A stretch of DNA of 64,000 bases from Lachnospiraceae bacterium (GTDB lineage Bacteria > Bacillota > Clostridia > Lachnospirales > Lachnospiraceae): the NCBI GenBank assembly GCA_022510545.1, contig JAFLTG010000003.1, forward strand, positions 4,662 through 68,661. Reading direction: 5' to 3'. A program made the position numbers and the translations under genes. Numbering within the stretch: the first letter of the stretch is position 1; each line of letters opens with the position of its first letter. Shown here one piece after another: positions 38,071-47,711 of this stretch. The notes under the pieces are model-generated. The model saw only the letters and a program-made list of their open reading frames with translations. It was not told the DNA's origin and did no database searches.

Positions 38071-38145
38071 TTGAATCTGAACTCTTGAAGGAGTAGATAG
38101 AAGCTTGTGCCTAATGTTTGAGAATACAAGGAAGGTTTACTAACT

Positions 38146-39291
38146 ATGAAAGTAATATACATGTCACACAGATATCATACAAACCAGACCACTATAATGA
38201 AGGGCTGGAAAGAGAATGGGCATGAGGTCAGATTCCTCAGCCAGTATGCCGGGAAGATTGAGGACTATGCCTATGTAAAACCTATTGTGGTAGGCTACTC
38301 GGCACTTTTCAGGGCATTTGATTATATATATATAAATTTTTTGAGAAGAAAAGATCCCGCCGCAATCGATATGAAGCTGAAACTTGGCATACCGCCGATT
38401 TTTAAGCTGGCTAAATATATTAAAGAATTTAACCCTGACTTGGCGATTATCAGGGAGCGCTCCATATATACCATATGCATGAATGCGATATGCAGGCACT
38501 ATAAAATTCCGACGATAATATATAATCTGAGTCCTGTCTGGGATAAGCCCAAGAAGATGGATCTGGCACATAAGATTGTGTGGAAGCTTACTCCCAAGTA
38601 CAGGATTACTCCGACGAACCTGGTAGGTATAGATTTTACGGGACTGGTTAAGGATGAGAATGCATACTGGGCGCCGTTTTTGATGGAGCCGCAGCTTCCG
38701 CCCGAGAAGAAAACCTATTTTGCAAATGATAGAATCAATATCTTCTGTATCGGCAAGTATCAGGAGCGCAAGAATCATCAGATGATGATAGAGGCAGTAG
38801 AAGAGCTGCTTCCAAAGTATGACCTTCATCTGACGATTGCAGGTGAAATGTCTAATCATTTTCATGAAGAATATTTTAAAAAAATTAATGATTATGTAAA
38901 AGCGCATAAGCTGGAGGATAGATTGACTTTCCTGGTCAATCTAAACAGAAAAGAGATAGCGAAAGAATACGAAAAAGCAGACGTATATGTGGTTCCAAGT
39001 ACCGGTGAACCGGCATCCATAACTGTTATAGAGGCAATGGCTTATTCTGTGCCTGCCATCAGCGGAAGCGATAACGGAACCGCAAGCTATATAGATTACG
39101 GCAAGACAGGCTATGTCTTTGAAGATAACAATAAAGAGGATTTGAAGGACAAGCTTGAGAAGATAATATGTGACAGGGATAATCTTGTCAAAATGGGCGC
39201 CGCGGGATATAAGCATGTGGAGGATAACTTCCAGTTTAAGAATTATTATGAGCAGATAGAGGCTATCAGAAAGAGGCGTGAACAGGAGTAA
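38146..39291 (+). CDS. Glycosyltransferase family 4
   Basis: A 381-residue GT-B enzyme with N-terminal MKVIYMSHRYHTNQTT and C-terminal IFCIGKYQERKNHQMM, DVYVVPSTGEPASITVIEAM (EX7E region) and PAISGSDNGTASYI. CAAGGAAGG lies about 13 bases upstream. The 75-base gap before it holds a GAAGGAG without a usable start. It presumably adds one sugar to a repeat unit. Donor unknown. Confidence 0.88.
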   Translation: MKVIYMSHRYHTNQTTIMKGWKENGHEVRFLSQYAGKIEDYAYVKPIVVGYSALFRAFDYIYINFLRRKDPAAIDMKLKLGIPPIFKLAKYIKEFNPDLAIIRERSIYTICMNAICRHYKIPTIIYNLSPVWDKPKKMDLAHKIVWKLTPKYRITPTNLVGIDFTGLVKDENAYWAPFLMEPQLPPEKKTYFANDRINIFCIGKYQERKNHQMMIEAVEELLPKYDLHLTIAGEMSNHFHEEYFKKINDYVKAHKLEDRLTFLVNLNRKEIAKEYEKADVYVVPSTGEPASITVIEAMAYSVPAISGSDNGTASYIDYGKTGYVFEDNNKEDLKDKLEKIICDRDNLVKMGAAGYKHVEDNFQFKNYYEQIEAIRKRREQE

Positions 39292-39310
39292 GCTAAGAGA
39301 GAGGAAGTAT

Positions 39311-41854
39311 ATGACGTTTATAAATCGGATGAAAAGCAGTTTTAAGGTTTCATATTTAATTAATATAATATTTATTGCCCTTATTTTTACTGCCTGTTTG
39401 TGGGATGTTGGATCTCTTGAGAGGATAAGGGTAGTGGATGATGGCTTTTGTTATTGGGGAATAGCGGCAACTCTTTCAGGTTATGACTGGATAGACCTCA
39501 TATCCGGCTGTGCATACTATTCGTATGGCTATAGTATTGTTTTGATTCCTTTGTTCTGGCTGTATAGATTGGGAATATCCATGACTGTTCTTTACCGGAT
39601 TTCAATTGTGCTCAACGCATTTTTTTTAATTGGAATCTATTTTATGACGTTGTATATGCTTAAAGAATTGTTTAAAGAATTTCCGGATGTATTAAAACAT
39701 ATTATAGGCTTTTTTGTTACGTTGTATATAGGAAATGTTGCTCAAATGGGACTGGCATGGTCTGAAACATTTTTATGCTTTATGTTCTGGTGTGTCATTG
39801 TCTGTCTTTACCGCGTGCTCAGGAAACCGGGATACGGAAATCTTTTGGGTTTAGCTGCTTCGTCAGCGGCCTTGTTTGCAATTCATATGCGCTCCATTGG
39901 AGTGTTGATTGCAGTCATTTTGATCATCTTATGTTTCTTCATAACTCACAGGAAAGAAATAAATAAAAAATATATTATTTATACCATAGGCATTTCGGCA
40001 TTTTTCTGCTGTCTGATTCTTGTGATGAAAGGTTATGTTAGTAACAATATTTATCTTGGTAATGCTGAATCCTCTACCAATAATGTACAGGCAGGTATAT
40101 CCCGCGTTGGAAGACTGTTTAGTATTAACGGCCTTATGGATTTTGCAGTAAGCGTTATAGGAAAGCTTTATTATATCAGTTCAGCCACTTTTATGTTGGC
40201 TGTAATTGGAGCCTTAGCAGCGCTCATAAGCATCATCTGCAGTTTGAGAAAGAAAGGATCAATGGCCAGGCGGGAAAAATGGCAGAAAAAAGAGTGGATG
40301 ACAGTATTTTTTCTTTTATCCCTTCTGGCAGAAGTCGGAATAGAGGCATTATTTCAGTGCTATTCATTTTTCAGAGTGGCGGGAGCCGTTGGCAGAGATG
40401 ATGCGCTTGCATTCGGGCGTTATGCGGACTTTGTTATTGGACCGATGCTCATTTTGGGCGTATGGACTGTATATAATTTGAGAGAACATTATAAAGAAAT
40501 CTTATTCTGCGTTCTTATAACAATTGCCGCTACCGGAATTGTTCAATTTTTCTATAATATAATAGAATTTCGTAAAGGGCATGATTCTGTCTCGTTCAGA
40601 TTTGCTGCTTCTCCGTGGCTGTCGGTGATAGCCACCGGACACAATACTGATTTTGCCTGTTATGTGACGCTGATTAGTATTTCGGTGCTTTTATTGCTCT
40701 GTCTGACAAGACTTTTTTCAAAAATAAAATGGTATGGTTTTGGCGTAATATTACTGGTTATGACTGCGGTATGGAGTGTTCTTGGTGTAAAAGGAGGAAT
40801 GGAATATACAGCCGCTAAGACAGATAAAGTAAAGCTTGTAGATACCGTTGCAGAGATTATAGAGACAACAGGGGCAGAGACACCTGTTTATATGATTGGA
40901 CAGCCCAACACAGAGGTGAAGATTCTACAGTGGCTTCTTGCAAAACGTAGTATTCATACCTGCGATTTGGAGAATATAGATGATATTGATATGGCGCATG
41001 CTGTCTTATTGGGGAATTCCAATGAAGCAGAGACGGTGGCCAAACTCAGTGACCGGTTGGAGCTTTTGTATGATGCAGGCAGTATTTCCGTATTTGCAAA
41101 TAAGGAGAATAAATTATACGAAAAGCTGTCCGCAAAGGCAAAAGAAATGACATTCGTGTCAGATGATACGGTTAACAAGCTGTCACTATCTGATCTGGTA
41201 ACTGACTTGAGTTATACAAATATGATGGGGCAAATGTTTTATAATTACCAATCATCTGATGGCGGATATATGACGAAAGAAACGGGTGTCATATCAGGAG
41301 ATGGAATTTATGAATTTGTAATTGATATGCGTGCCACTGAGTGTGAACCGAATACAGAAATAGGCTATATCACCGTAGGTGATGTTAATGGCAATATTCA
41401 GTATACGCAGAGTCTGAGTGCAAATGATTTTATTGAGAGACCGCGGCAGGATATCAGTGTTTTGGTAGAAGTGAAGGATTGGATAGAACCTGTCGTCGGA
41501 CTTTATACAAATGGAAAGGCTGCGATTAATGTATTTAATATCTCATATAGAAAAAAAACAGGCAATATACAGCTTGATTCGGAAGAAATTGCAGAGATTG
41601 CTGCATTTCTAGGAGAGCAGGACCAAAAAGAAGTATATTATATTGATAGTGACAATAGCGGGCTTACAGGCTTTCCATGGTGGGAATATGGAGACCTAAA
41701 ATATCTGTCGGGGAATATTATTGCGTATAAAGAAAACTTTGAAGATTCTCAATATATCGCCGAAAAAACTGACACAAGTGTCATTAATGCTTTAAAAGCT
41801 ATTATGGAGCCACTATATGAGACAGAAGGATACATTGTTTTAGCCACTCATTAA
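39311..41854 (+). CDS. Large GT-C-like membrane protein
   Basis: An 847-residue protein starting at 39311 (AGAGGAAG upstream). About 12 helices occupy the first 500 residues, and the last 350 are soluble and probably outside the membrane. The first loop contains VVDDGFCYWGIAATLSGYDW, where the Asp pair could be the GT-C catalytic acid. I do not recognise a named family. By architecture it would use a polyprenyl-phosphate sugar to modify an exported polymer. Two dispersed dyads lie in its 3' part (41148 and 41770). Confidence 0.6.
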   Translation: MTFINRMKSSFKVSYLINIIFIALIFTACLWDVGSLERIRVVDDGFCYWGIAATLSGYDWIDLISGCAYYSYGYSIVLIPLFWLYRLGISMTVLYRISIVLNAFFLIGIYFMTLYMLKELFKEFPDVLKHIIGFFVTLYIGNVAQMGLAWSETFLCFMFWCVIVCLYRVLRKPGYGNLLGLAASSAALFAIHMRSIGVLIAVILIILCFFITHRKEINKKYIIYTIGISAFFCCLILVMKGYVSNNIYLGNAESSTNNVQAGISRVGRLFSINGLMDFAVSVIGKLYYISSATFMLAVIGALAALISIICSLRKKGSMARREKWQKKEWMTVFFLLSLLAEVGIEALFQCYSFFRVAGAVGRDDALAFGRYADFVIGPMLILGVWTVYNLREHYKEILFCVLITIAATGIVQFFYNIIEFRKGHDSVSFRFAASPWLSVIATGHNTDFACYVTLISISVLLLLCLTRLFSKIKWYGFGVILLVMTAVWSVLGVKGGMEYTAAKTDKVKLVDTVAEIIETTGAETPVYMIGQPNTEVKILQWLLAKRSIHTCDLENIDDIDMAHAVLLGNSNEAETVAKLSDRLELLYDAGSISVFANKENKLYEKLSAKAKEMTFVSDDTVNKLSLSDLVTDLSYTNMMGQMFYNYQSSDGGYMTKETGVISGDGIYEFVIDMRATECEPNTEIGYITVGDVNGNIQYTQSLSANDFIERPRQDISVLVEVKDWIEPVVGLYTNGKAAINVFNISYRKKTGNIQLDSEEIAEIAAFLGEQDQKEVYYIDSDNSGLTGFPWWEYGDLKYLSGNIIAYKENFEDSQYIAEKTDTSVINALKAIMEPLYETEGYIVLATH

Positions 41855-41935
41855 AGTTTGCACGAAACTAACGAAAATATTAATGAAAAATATCAGTGTG
41901 TGAACTGTGTAACAAGAGACAGTATGGGGCTTGGC

Positions 41936-41964
41936 TTGCAATATTGTATTACTTGTAATATAAT
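41936..41964 (+). promoter_or_regulatory. Internal promoter before the teichoic-acid module
   Basis: TTGCAA (41936-41941) and a perfect TATAAT (41959-41964) are separated by exactly 17 bases, a good sigma-A-type arrangement. They lie in the longest intergenic gap of the window (41855-42021). A perfect 6-base inverted repeat, TATTAC-TT-GTAATA (41947-41960), covers the spacer and runs into the -10 box, so it could be an operator. Transcription would begin about 50 bases before the gene at 42022. Confidence 0.55.
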
Positions 41965-42021
41965 AAGCGGGATATATATGGCGGAAAATGTTAATATGTA
42001 AAGAGGGAAAAGGAAAGGTTC

Positions 42022-42999
42022 ATGTTTTCGTCTGTTGGCAGAAATGTTTTATTCATTACAACCAAGAATGTGAGCTATTTGAGAAATAGACAGGAGATAG
42101 GATTGCTTGAGCAACAGAGTGACAAAGTGGAGATTATCGGCTTTGATTTTAAAAGCTATCCTGCCCGGCTGCTTGCCGTATATTTTTCTTTGCTTTTCAA
42201 AAACATGAGAGTATTCGATACGGTTTTTATCGGCTTTTCTCCCCAGCTCATCTTACCCTTTTGGGGCTGGAAATTCAGAAAGCAAAACATTATCATAGAT
42301 TTTTTTATCTCAACTTATGATACGTTCGTTTTTGACAGAAAAAAGTTTACGAAAAACAGTTTGTGCGGCAGGCTTTTAAAGAACCTTGATTGTAAGACCA
42401 TAAGAAAAGCCGACCTGGTTATTGCCGATACGAATTGTCATGGACAATACTTTGTAAAAGAATTCGGATTAAGTGAAGAAAAATTAAGAGTTTTATACCT
42501 TCAGGCCGACACAGATATTTATTATCCCAGGAAACAGATAAAACCACAGAGAATGGAAGGAAAGTATGTCGTTTTATATTTTGGCAGCGCACTTCCGCTT
42601 CAAGGCGTTCCTGTTATCTTAGAAGCTATTGAACTTATGAAGCACGACAAAGAAATATATTTTATTATGATTGGGCCAATTGATGGTAAATTCCAAAAAC
42701 CTTTCGGTAAAAATATCGAATACCATGAATGGCTGCCTCAGGAAGAACTTGCAGAATATATAAGTTATTCGGATTTATGTCTGGCAGGGCATTTTAATGC
42801 TGAAATTGACAAAGCAAAAAGAACAATTCCCGGAAAAGCCTATATATATCGGGCAATGGATAAACCAATCATTTTAGGAGATAATCCTGCAAACAAAGAG
42901 CTGTATAAGAATGAGGATGAGGGCATCTATTATGTTGAAATGGGAAGTCCGAAGGCTTTGGTAGACAGGATTATAGAGATAAAGGAGTCAGCGTGGTAG
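42022..42999 (+). CDS. Glycosyltransferase, GT4/GT-B-like
   Basis: A 325-residue protein. The N-half has NVLFITTKNVSYLRNRQE and DTVFIGFSPQLILPFWGWK; the C-half has VVLYFGSALPLQGVPVILEA and YISYSDLCLAGHFNAE. This is the GT-B layout with a short N-domain. AGAGGGAAAAGGAAAGG lies upstream. It is the first gene after the likely promoter and overlaps the next gene by seven bases, so it opens the teichoic-acid-like block. It may add a linkage sugar before polymerisation. Specificity unknown. Confidence 0.75.
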   Translation: MFSSVGRNVLFITTKNVSYLRNRQEIGLLEQQSDKVEIIGFDFKSYPARLLAVYFSLLFKNMRVFDTVFIGFSPQLILPFWGWKFRKQNIIIDFFISTYDTFVFDRKKFTKNSLCGRLLKNLDCKTIRKADLVIADTNCHGQYFVKEFGLSEEKLRVLYLQADTDIYYPRKQIKPQRMEGKYVVLYFGSALPLQGVPVILEAIELMKHDKEIYFIMIGPIDGKFQKPFGKNIEYHEWLPQEELAEYISYSDLCLAGHFNAEIDKAKRTIPGKAYIYRAMDKPIILGDNPANKELYKNEDEGIYYVEMGSPKALVDRIIEIKESAW

Positions 43000-44186
43000 A
43001 TAAAATAAAAAGATTGGCAGTCAAGTCGAAAATATGCTATTACCTAATCTGTATTGCTTTTGAATTATATGGCAAACTGGTTTCTTTATTATGTCTTGTA
43101 ATGAGAATTTTCCCCATACAGAAAAATAAAATTGTTTGCTGCAATATGAAGGGAAAGCGATATGGCGATAATCCCAAATATATTGTGGACGAGATACTCA
43201 AACAGAATCTGGACTACGAAATTGTCTGGCTTATGAAAGATGAATATGATGTAGAGCTGCCAGGGGAAGTTCGAAAAGGGAAATACAATCTGCTTTCTAT
43301 AATCTATGAGCTGGCAACCGCCGGATTCTGGATTGACAGCAATACCAAACATGTGGGAATGCTAAAGCGTAAGAATCAGTATTATATTCAGACATGGCAT
43401 GGAAGCTATGGCTTGAAAAAAGTTTACGGAGATATACCGGATAAAATTGACTACTTTGACAAAAGAAGCGTACAGTACAATTCAAAGATACAGGATCTGG
43501 TCGTATCTAACAGCAAGTTCTACACCGATATCTTTCGGAGGGCATTTTGGTATAAGGGGGAAATTTTGGAGTGTGGAAGTCCCAGAAATGATATTTTTTA
43601 TGAAAATGCCGAAATTTATGTGCAACAAGTTAGGGAATATTTTAATTTAAAAGAGCAGAAGCTTGTTTTATATGCGCCAACCTATCGCAATGATTTTCGT
43701 ACTGCGGATATGCATATGGATTTTGAAAGACTTCGAAGCTGTCTGCAGAAACGATTTGGCGGAGACTGGGTGGTTTTAGTACGTTTGCATCCTCACAATA
43801 TGGTGGATGCGGAAAAATTTATACATTATACAGATACTATCATAAATGCAACGGATTATAATGTTATGCAGGAACTGTTGGCAGCAAGTGATATTTTGAT
43901 TTCCGATTATTCAAGCTGTATTTTGGATTTTGTTACCAGAGGCAAGACCTGTTTTCTGTTTGCGACGGATGTGGCAAAATACAAGGATGAAAGAGACCTG
44001 TATTTTGATATGCATAAACTTCCATTTCCACTGGCTGAAAATAATGATGAACTGGAACATAATATATTAACCTTCGATGAGGAACAATACCAAATTAAAT
44101 TAAAACAATTATTTGAACAGGTAGGTTTATGCGATAACGGTAATGCCTGTAAACAAGTCGTGAAATGGATAGTGGAGCACACATAG
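42993..44186 (+). CDS. CDP-glycerol/CDP-alditol phosphotransferase, TagB/TagF type
   Basis: A 397-residue member of the CDP-glycerol:poly(glycerophosphate) glycerophosphotransferase family, starting at a GTG with AAGGAG seven bases upstream. It has TWHGSYGLKKVYGD near residues 135-148 with the conserved His, YAPTYRNDF near 225 and SDILISDYSSCILDF near 305. The N-terminus carries an amphipathic/hydrophobic segment suited to membrane contact. It would transfer glycerol-phosphate or another alditol-phosphate from a CDP donor to a lipid-linked acceptor. A paralogue lies at 46067. Which one primes and which polymerises is not visible. Confidence 0.88.
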   Translation: MVDKIKRLAVKSKICYYLICIAFELYGKLVSLLCLVMRIFPIQKNKIVCCNMKGKRYGDNPKYIVDEILKQNLDYEIVWLMKDEYDVELPGEVRKGKYNLLSIIYELATAGFWIDSNTKHVGMLKRKNQYYIQTWHGSYGLKKVYGDIPDKIDYFDKRSVQYNSKIQDLVVSNSKFYTDIFRRAFWYKGEILECGSPRNDIFYENAEIYVQQVREYFNLKEQKLVLYAPTYRNDFRTADMHMDFERLRSCLQKRFGGDWVVLVRLHPHNMVDAEKFIHYTDTIINATDYNVMQELLAASDILISDYSSCILDFVTRGKTCFLFATDVAKYKDERDLYFDMHKLPFPLAENNDELEHNILTFDEEQYQIKLKQLFEQVGLCDNGNACKQVVKWIVEHT

Positions 44187-44257
44187 GATGCAGAAGCAAA
44201 ATGTAAACAGAGAGAATACGTATTGAGACAGAGCAGATTGAGTATTGGAGGTGTATT

Positions 44258-44980
44258 GTGAATATTGCAGTTATTTTTGCGGGCGGCAGTGGTCAGAGGA
44301 TGAATACTACAAGCAGACCTAAGCAATTTTTAGAGATGCACAAAAAACCTATTATTATTTATACATTGGAGATATTTGAAAATCACCCTGAAATTGATGC
44401 TATTGTGGTGGCCTGTATAGAAGAATGGATACCATATTTAAAAGAGCTGCTATATAAATTCAGGATAAATAAAGTAAAAAAAATTGTTCCCGGGGGTGAT
44501 ACCGGACAGATGTCGATATTCAATGGCTTAGTGGCTGCAAAAGAAGTTGCCGGTGATGAAAAGAGCGTTGCCCTGATTCATGACGGCGTAAGACCATTGA
44601 TAAATTCACAGGTTATTACAGATAACATAACAAATGTTATCAAACGCGGTTCCGCAATTACAAGTGCAAAAGTAACCGAGACGATAATGGTGGTAGAGGA
44701 TTCCGGTTCGATTGATCTTATAGCAGACAGGGCCCATTCCAGGGTGGCAAAAGCGCCGCAAAGTTTCTGGCTGGATGATATACTTAAGATACATTACAAG
44801 GCTCAGGAAGACAATTTATTTGATTCAATTGATTCATGTACGCTAATGAAAATGTACGATTATCCGTTGAGTTGGATAGATGGACCATATGACAATATCA
44901 AGATAACAACTCCGGAAGATTTTTATACAATGAGGGCATTATTGGACGCACAGGAAAATGCTCAAATATATATCGATTAA
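44258..44980 (+). CDS. IspD/TarI-like cytidylyltransferase
   Basis: A 240-residue cytidylyltransferase beginning at a GTG (TTGGAGGTGTATT upstream). The N-terminus FAGGSGQRM and RPKQFLEM form the CTP-binding loop. HDGVRPL near residue 108, AKVTETIMVV and AKAPQSFWL match the IspD/TarI group. Placement between a TagF protein, an SDR and TagD argues for TarI-like use (CTP plus an alditol phosphate to CDP-alditol) and not isoprenoid synthesis. The alditol could be ribitol, or mannitol/arabinitol as in some pneumococcal capsules. Confidence 0.85.
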   Translation: MNIAVIFAGGSGQRMNTTSRPKQFLEMHKKPIIIYTLEIFENHPEIDAIVVACIEEWIPYLKELLYKFRINKVKKIVPGGDTGQMSIFNGLVAAKEVAGDEKSVALIHDGVRPLINSQVITDNITNVIKRGSAITSAKVTETIMVVEDSGSIDLIADRAHSRVAKAPQSFWLDDILKIHYKAQEDNLFDSIDSCTLMKMYDYPLSWIDGPYDNIKITTPEDFYTMRALLDAQENAQIYID

Positions 44981-45024
44981 GACGAACTACGTTTGTCTGT
45001 AAGTCCAAAAGTGGGAGATAAAAA

Positions 45025-46089
45025 ATGAGTACCCTTGATGGCAGTAAGATTCTAGAGGAAGACCAATGCAATATTGCGACAGCAGCAGCTGTTGATTGGC
45101 AAAAACTTCATAACAGCACAATACTGATTACAGGAGCGACAGGCTTAATCGGAGCAACTTTGGTCAGAGGACTTATGGCCTATAATGATATGAATGCGGG
45201 CAATATTCAGGTGATAGCCCTGATAAGAAATAAGGAAAAGGCCAACGCGCTCTTTGAAAAATATATTGCAAAAGGCTGGGTTAAACTTATTGTTGGCGAT
45301 ATAATGCAGGAAATCGTTACTGATGAAAGTGTGGATTATATCATTCATGGAGCAAGTGAAACGTCTTCAAAAGCATTTGTCGAAAAACCGGTAGAAACTA
45401 TACTTACAGCAGTAGAAGGTTCTAAAAATCTTCTGGAACTGGCTCATAAAAATCAGGTAAAAAGTATGGTTTATATGTCCAGTATGGAAGTCTATGGCAC
45501 GCCGAATGATTCAGAACCATTGACTGAAGATAAAATGGGATACCTGAATCCTATGGCAGTGAGAAGTTCTTATTCCGAGAGTAAAAGGATGGTAGAAAAT
45601 TTATGTGTGGCTTATGCATCGGAATACCATGTTCCGGTAAAAATCCTTCGTTTAACACAGACCTTTGGTCCGGGTGTATTGTTAGATGACGGAAGGGTCT
45701 TTGCTGAATTTGCAAGATGCGCAACGCATGGCAAAGATATCTGCCTCCAGACCCAGGGAAAAACAAAGAGAATGTACTTATATACGGCAGATGCTGTTGT
45801 TGCACTTTTAACAGTCTTAACTAAGGGAAAGAATGGAGAAGCATACAATGCCGCAAATTCTGAGACCTTTTGCTCAATTCGGGAAATGGCGGAAATGGTG
45901 GCAGCAGAGTTTGGAAAAGGAAACTGTCAGGTCAGAATTGCAATTCCGGACACACCAAATACAAGCTATAATCCGACAAGTGAAATATTTATGGATATGT
46001 CGAAAATTGAGAAACTCGGCTGGAAAGCAGAGAAAGGTCTGCGTGAGATGTATGAGAGGATGATATATGAAAGAACATTTGGACTATAA
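45025..46089 (+). CDS. NAD-dependent epimerase/reductase (extended SDR)
   Basis: A 354-residue extended short-chain dehydrogenase. The nucleotide motif GATGLIGATL lies near residues 33-42, MSSMEVYG near 150 and the YXXXK catalytic pair in SSYSESKRM near 175. GGGAGAT precedes the ATG. SDRs of this type beside an IspD-like enzyme resemble the pneumococcal Mnp1/Mnp2 and Abp1/Abp2 pairs that make CDP-mannitol or CDP-arabinitol, so it may reduce a sugar-phosphate or CDP-sugar. A UDP-sugar epimerase role is the alternative. Confidence 0.8.
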   Translation: MSTLDGSKILEEDQCNIATAAAVDWQKLHNSTILITGATGLIGATLVRGLMAYNDMNAGNIQVIALIRNKEKANALFEKYIAKGWVKLIVGDIMQEIVTDESVDYIIHGASETSSKAFVEKPVETILTAVEGSKNLLELAHKNQVKSMVYMSSMEVYGTPNDSEPLTEDKMGYLNPMAVRSSYSESKRMVENLCVAYASEYHVPVKILRLTQTFGPGVLLDDGRVFAEFARCATHGKDICLQTQGKTKRMYLYTADAVVALLTVLTKGKNGEAYNAANSETFCSIREMAEMVAAEFGKGNCQVRIAIPDTPNTSYNPTSEIFMDMSKIEKLGWKAEKGLREMYERMIYERTFGL

Positions 46090-47236
46090 AGAATGTATCG
46101 CTATATGTATACGCAAGGCAATACGATTAGCTGTTCATATTTTATGGATTTTTCCAATTAAGAAAAATCGGATCATGTTCCAGAGTCATGACAAGGGGCA
46201 GGGCTATAATTGCAGTCCTAAATATATATGCGAATATTTGAAGAAGACTTATCCGGATAAATATGAATATATTTGGGCATTTAGTGAACCTGATAAATTC
46301 AGGAACATTCCCGGAATTATTCCCGTAAGGCTGTATTCAATAAAATGGTTATATTATTGTATGACATCGCATATCATAGTATCTAATGTTGCCCTGCCTG
46401 TTTTTATACCTAAGCGTAATAAGCAGTTTATGGTTGAGACATGGCATGGACATGCCTATAAAAAACTGGGATTATCTGTCAGCGGAGTCAGCAAGAGACG
46501 GAAATGGAGCCGCAGGATTGCAGCAGAGAGTATTGATTTGTTTTTAAACAGCAGTGAGGATTTTAAAAGAACAGTAATTGATGACAGTTTCCGATATAAA
46601 GGAGAAGTGTTGGATTGTGGTATGCCAAGAAATGATATACTGTTAAATCAGGAATTAAGGGAAGCGGCCGCAAAGGAAGTGCGCAGAGAATTTGAGCTGG
46701 CAGAGTATGTAGTGTTGTTTGCTCCCACATTTCGTAAGGACGGTAAAGGTGAGAGCTGCAAGAATCTAATGCCATATGAAGATGTCATTAAAGCACTTAA
46801 AGAACGGACAGGGAAATCCGTTTCATTTTTGGTTAGATCCCATCACTGGGACAGGGGAATGGAAATTAAGGGAGCGAATATTATTGATGTCTCGGACTAT
46901 CCGGATATACAGGAACTTTACTGTGCATCAGATATGCTGATTACGGATTACAGCTCCTGTATGTGGGACTTTGCCCTGCTGTCACGACCTTGTCTGTTGT
47001 ATGTACCGGATTGGGAACAATATAAGAATGAAGACAGAGGATTTTATTTTCCGTTAGAGGATTGGCCGGGAATTATCTGCCATAACAAAGAAGAAATGAT
47101 TGAAGCAATTAAGACATTGGATGAAGATAAGTGTGCTCAGATTGCGAAAAGGCATCTTGATAATAGCGGTTCCTGCGAAAGTGGGTTAGCAACAGAGCAG
47201 GTATGTGAAAGGATTGTGCAATATATAGATAACTAA
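46067..47236 (+). CDS. CDP-glycerol/CDP-alditol phosphotransferase, TagB/TagF type
   Basis: A 389-residue paralogue of the protein at 42993. It has ETWHGHAYKKLGLS near residues 125-138, FAPTFRKDGK near 223 and SDMLITDYSSCMWDF near 287. It overlaps the SDR gene by 23 bases, with AGAGGATG upstream of the ATG. It should transfer an alditol phosphate from a CDP donor at the inner membrane face. TagD directly downstream implies that at least one of the two uses CDP-glycerol. Confidence 0.88.
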   Translation: MKEHLDYKECIAICIRKAIRLAVHILWIFPIKKNRIMFQSHDKGQGYNCSPKYICEYLKKTYPDKYEYIWAFSEPDKFRNIPGIIPVRLYSIKWLYYCMTSHIIVSNVALPVFIPKRNKQFMVETWHGHAYKKLGLSVSGVSKRRKWSRRIAAESIDLFLNSSEDFKRTVIDDSFRYKGEVLDCGMPRNDILLNQELREAAAKEVRREFELAEYVVLFAPTFRKDGKGESCKNLMPYEDVIKALKERTGKSVSFLVRSHHWDRGMEIKGANIIDVSDYPDIQELYCASDMLITDYSSCMWDFALLSRPCLLYVPDWEQYKNEDRGFYFPLEDWPGIICHNKEEMIEAIKTLDEDKCAQIAKRHLDNSGSCESGLATEQVCERIVQYIDN

Positions 47237-47282
47237 TTGCTGGCTATATGCACATTAATAGCTGAGGAGGAAATTCATAAGC

Positions 47283-47693
47283 ATGAAACGTGTAATAACA
47301 TATGGAACATTTGATCTTTTGCATTACGGACATATTAATTTGTTCAGGAGAGCGAAAGCTTTAGGGGATTATCTGGTAGTGGCGCTTTCTACTGATGAGT
47401 TTAACTGGAACGAAAAGCATAAAAAATGCTACTTTTCATATGAGCAGCGCAAGATGCTTGTAGAATCGATTCGATATGTGGATTTGGTTATTCCTGAGAA
47501 TAACTGGGAACAGAAACGGAAGGATGTGCATGAGTATCATATTGACACATTTGTTATGGGTGAAGACTGGAAAGGTAAATTTGATTTTTTAGAAGAAGAA
47601 GGTGTAGAAGTGGTATATTTACCCAGAACACCGGAGATCAGTTCTTCTCAAATTAAAAACGATTTAAATCAGACGGATGATAGCATAATTTGA
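47283..47693 (+). CDS. tagD: Glycerol-3-phosphate cytidylyltransferase
   Basis: A 136-residue enzyme of standard TagD length. HYGH at residues 14-17 is the CTP-binding HXGH motif, and RTPEISSSQIK near 118-128 is the RTXGISTT-type motif. It makes CDP-glycerol from CTP and sn-glycerol-3-phosphate for teichoic-acid-like polymers. GAGGAGGAA lies upstream. Together with two TagF-like proteins and two LtaS-like proteins it establishes phosphoglycerol chemistry in the cluster. Confidence is high. Confidence 0.95.
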   Translation: MKRVITYGTFDLLHYGHINLFRRAKALGDYLVVALSTDEFNWNEKHKKCYFSYEQRKMLVESIRYVDLVIPENNWEQKRKDVHEYHIDTFVMGEDWKGKFDFLEEEGVEVVYLPRTPEISSSQIKNDLNQTDDSII

Positions 47694-47711
47694 AATTATT
47701 AATAATATGTG

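Noticed and set aside
38071-38145. GAAGGAG in the gap before the GT4 at 38146, possibly a lost small gene
   Set aside because: No start codon at a usable distance leads to an open frame, so nothing can be supported there.
5104-39190. TGACA...TGTCA pairs with spacers of 6 (5104) and 10 (39171)
   Set aside because: Left out of the dispersed dyad set because the spacing differs; their rarity serves as a background estimate.
41979-42002. A seven-codon open frame just after the internal promoter
   Set aside because: Too short and without distinctive residues; there is no sign of an attenuator hairpin around it.
44258-44980. Isoprenoid enzyme IspD (housekeeping role)
   Set aside because: The neighbours (SDR, two TagF-like proteins, TagD) favour a CDP-alditol role; a housekeeping ispD would not be expected here.
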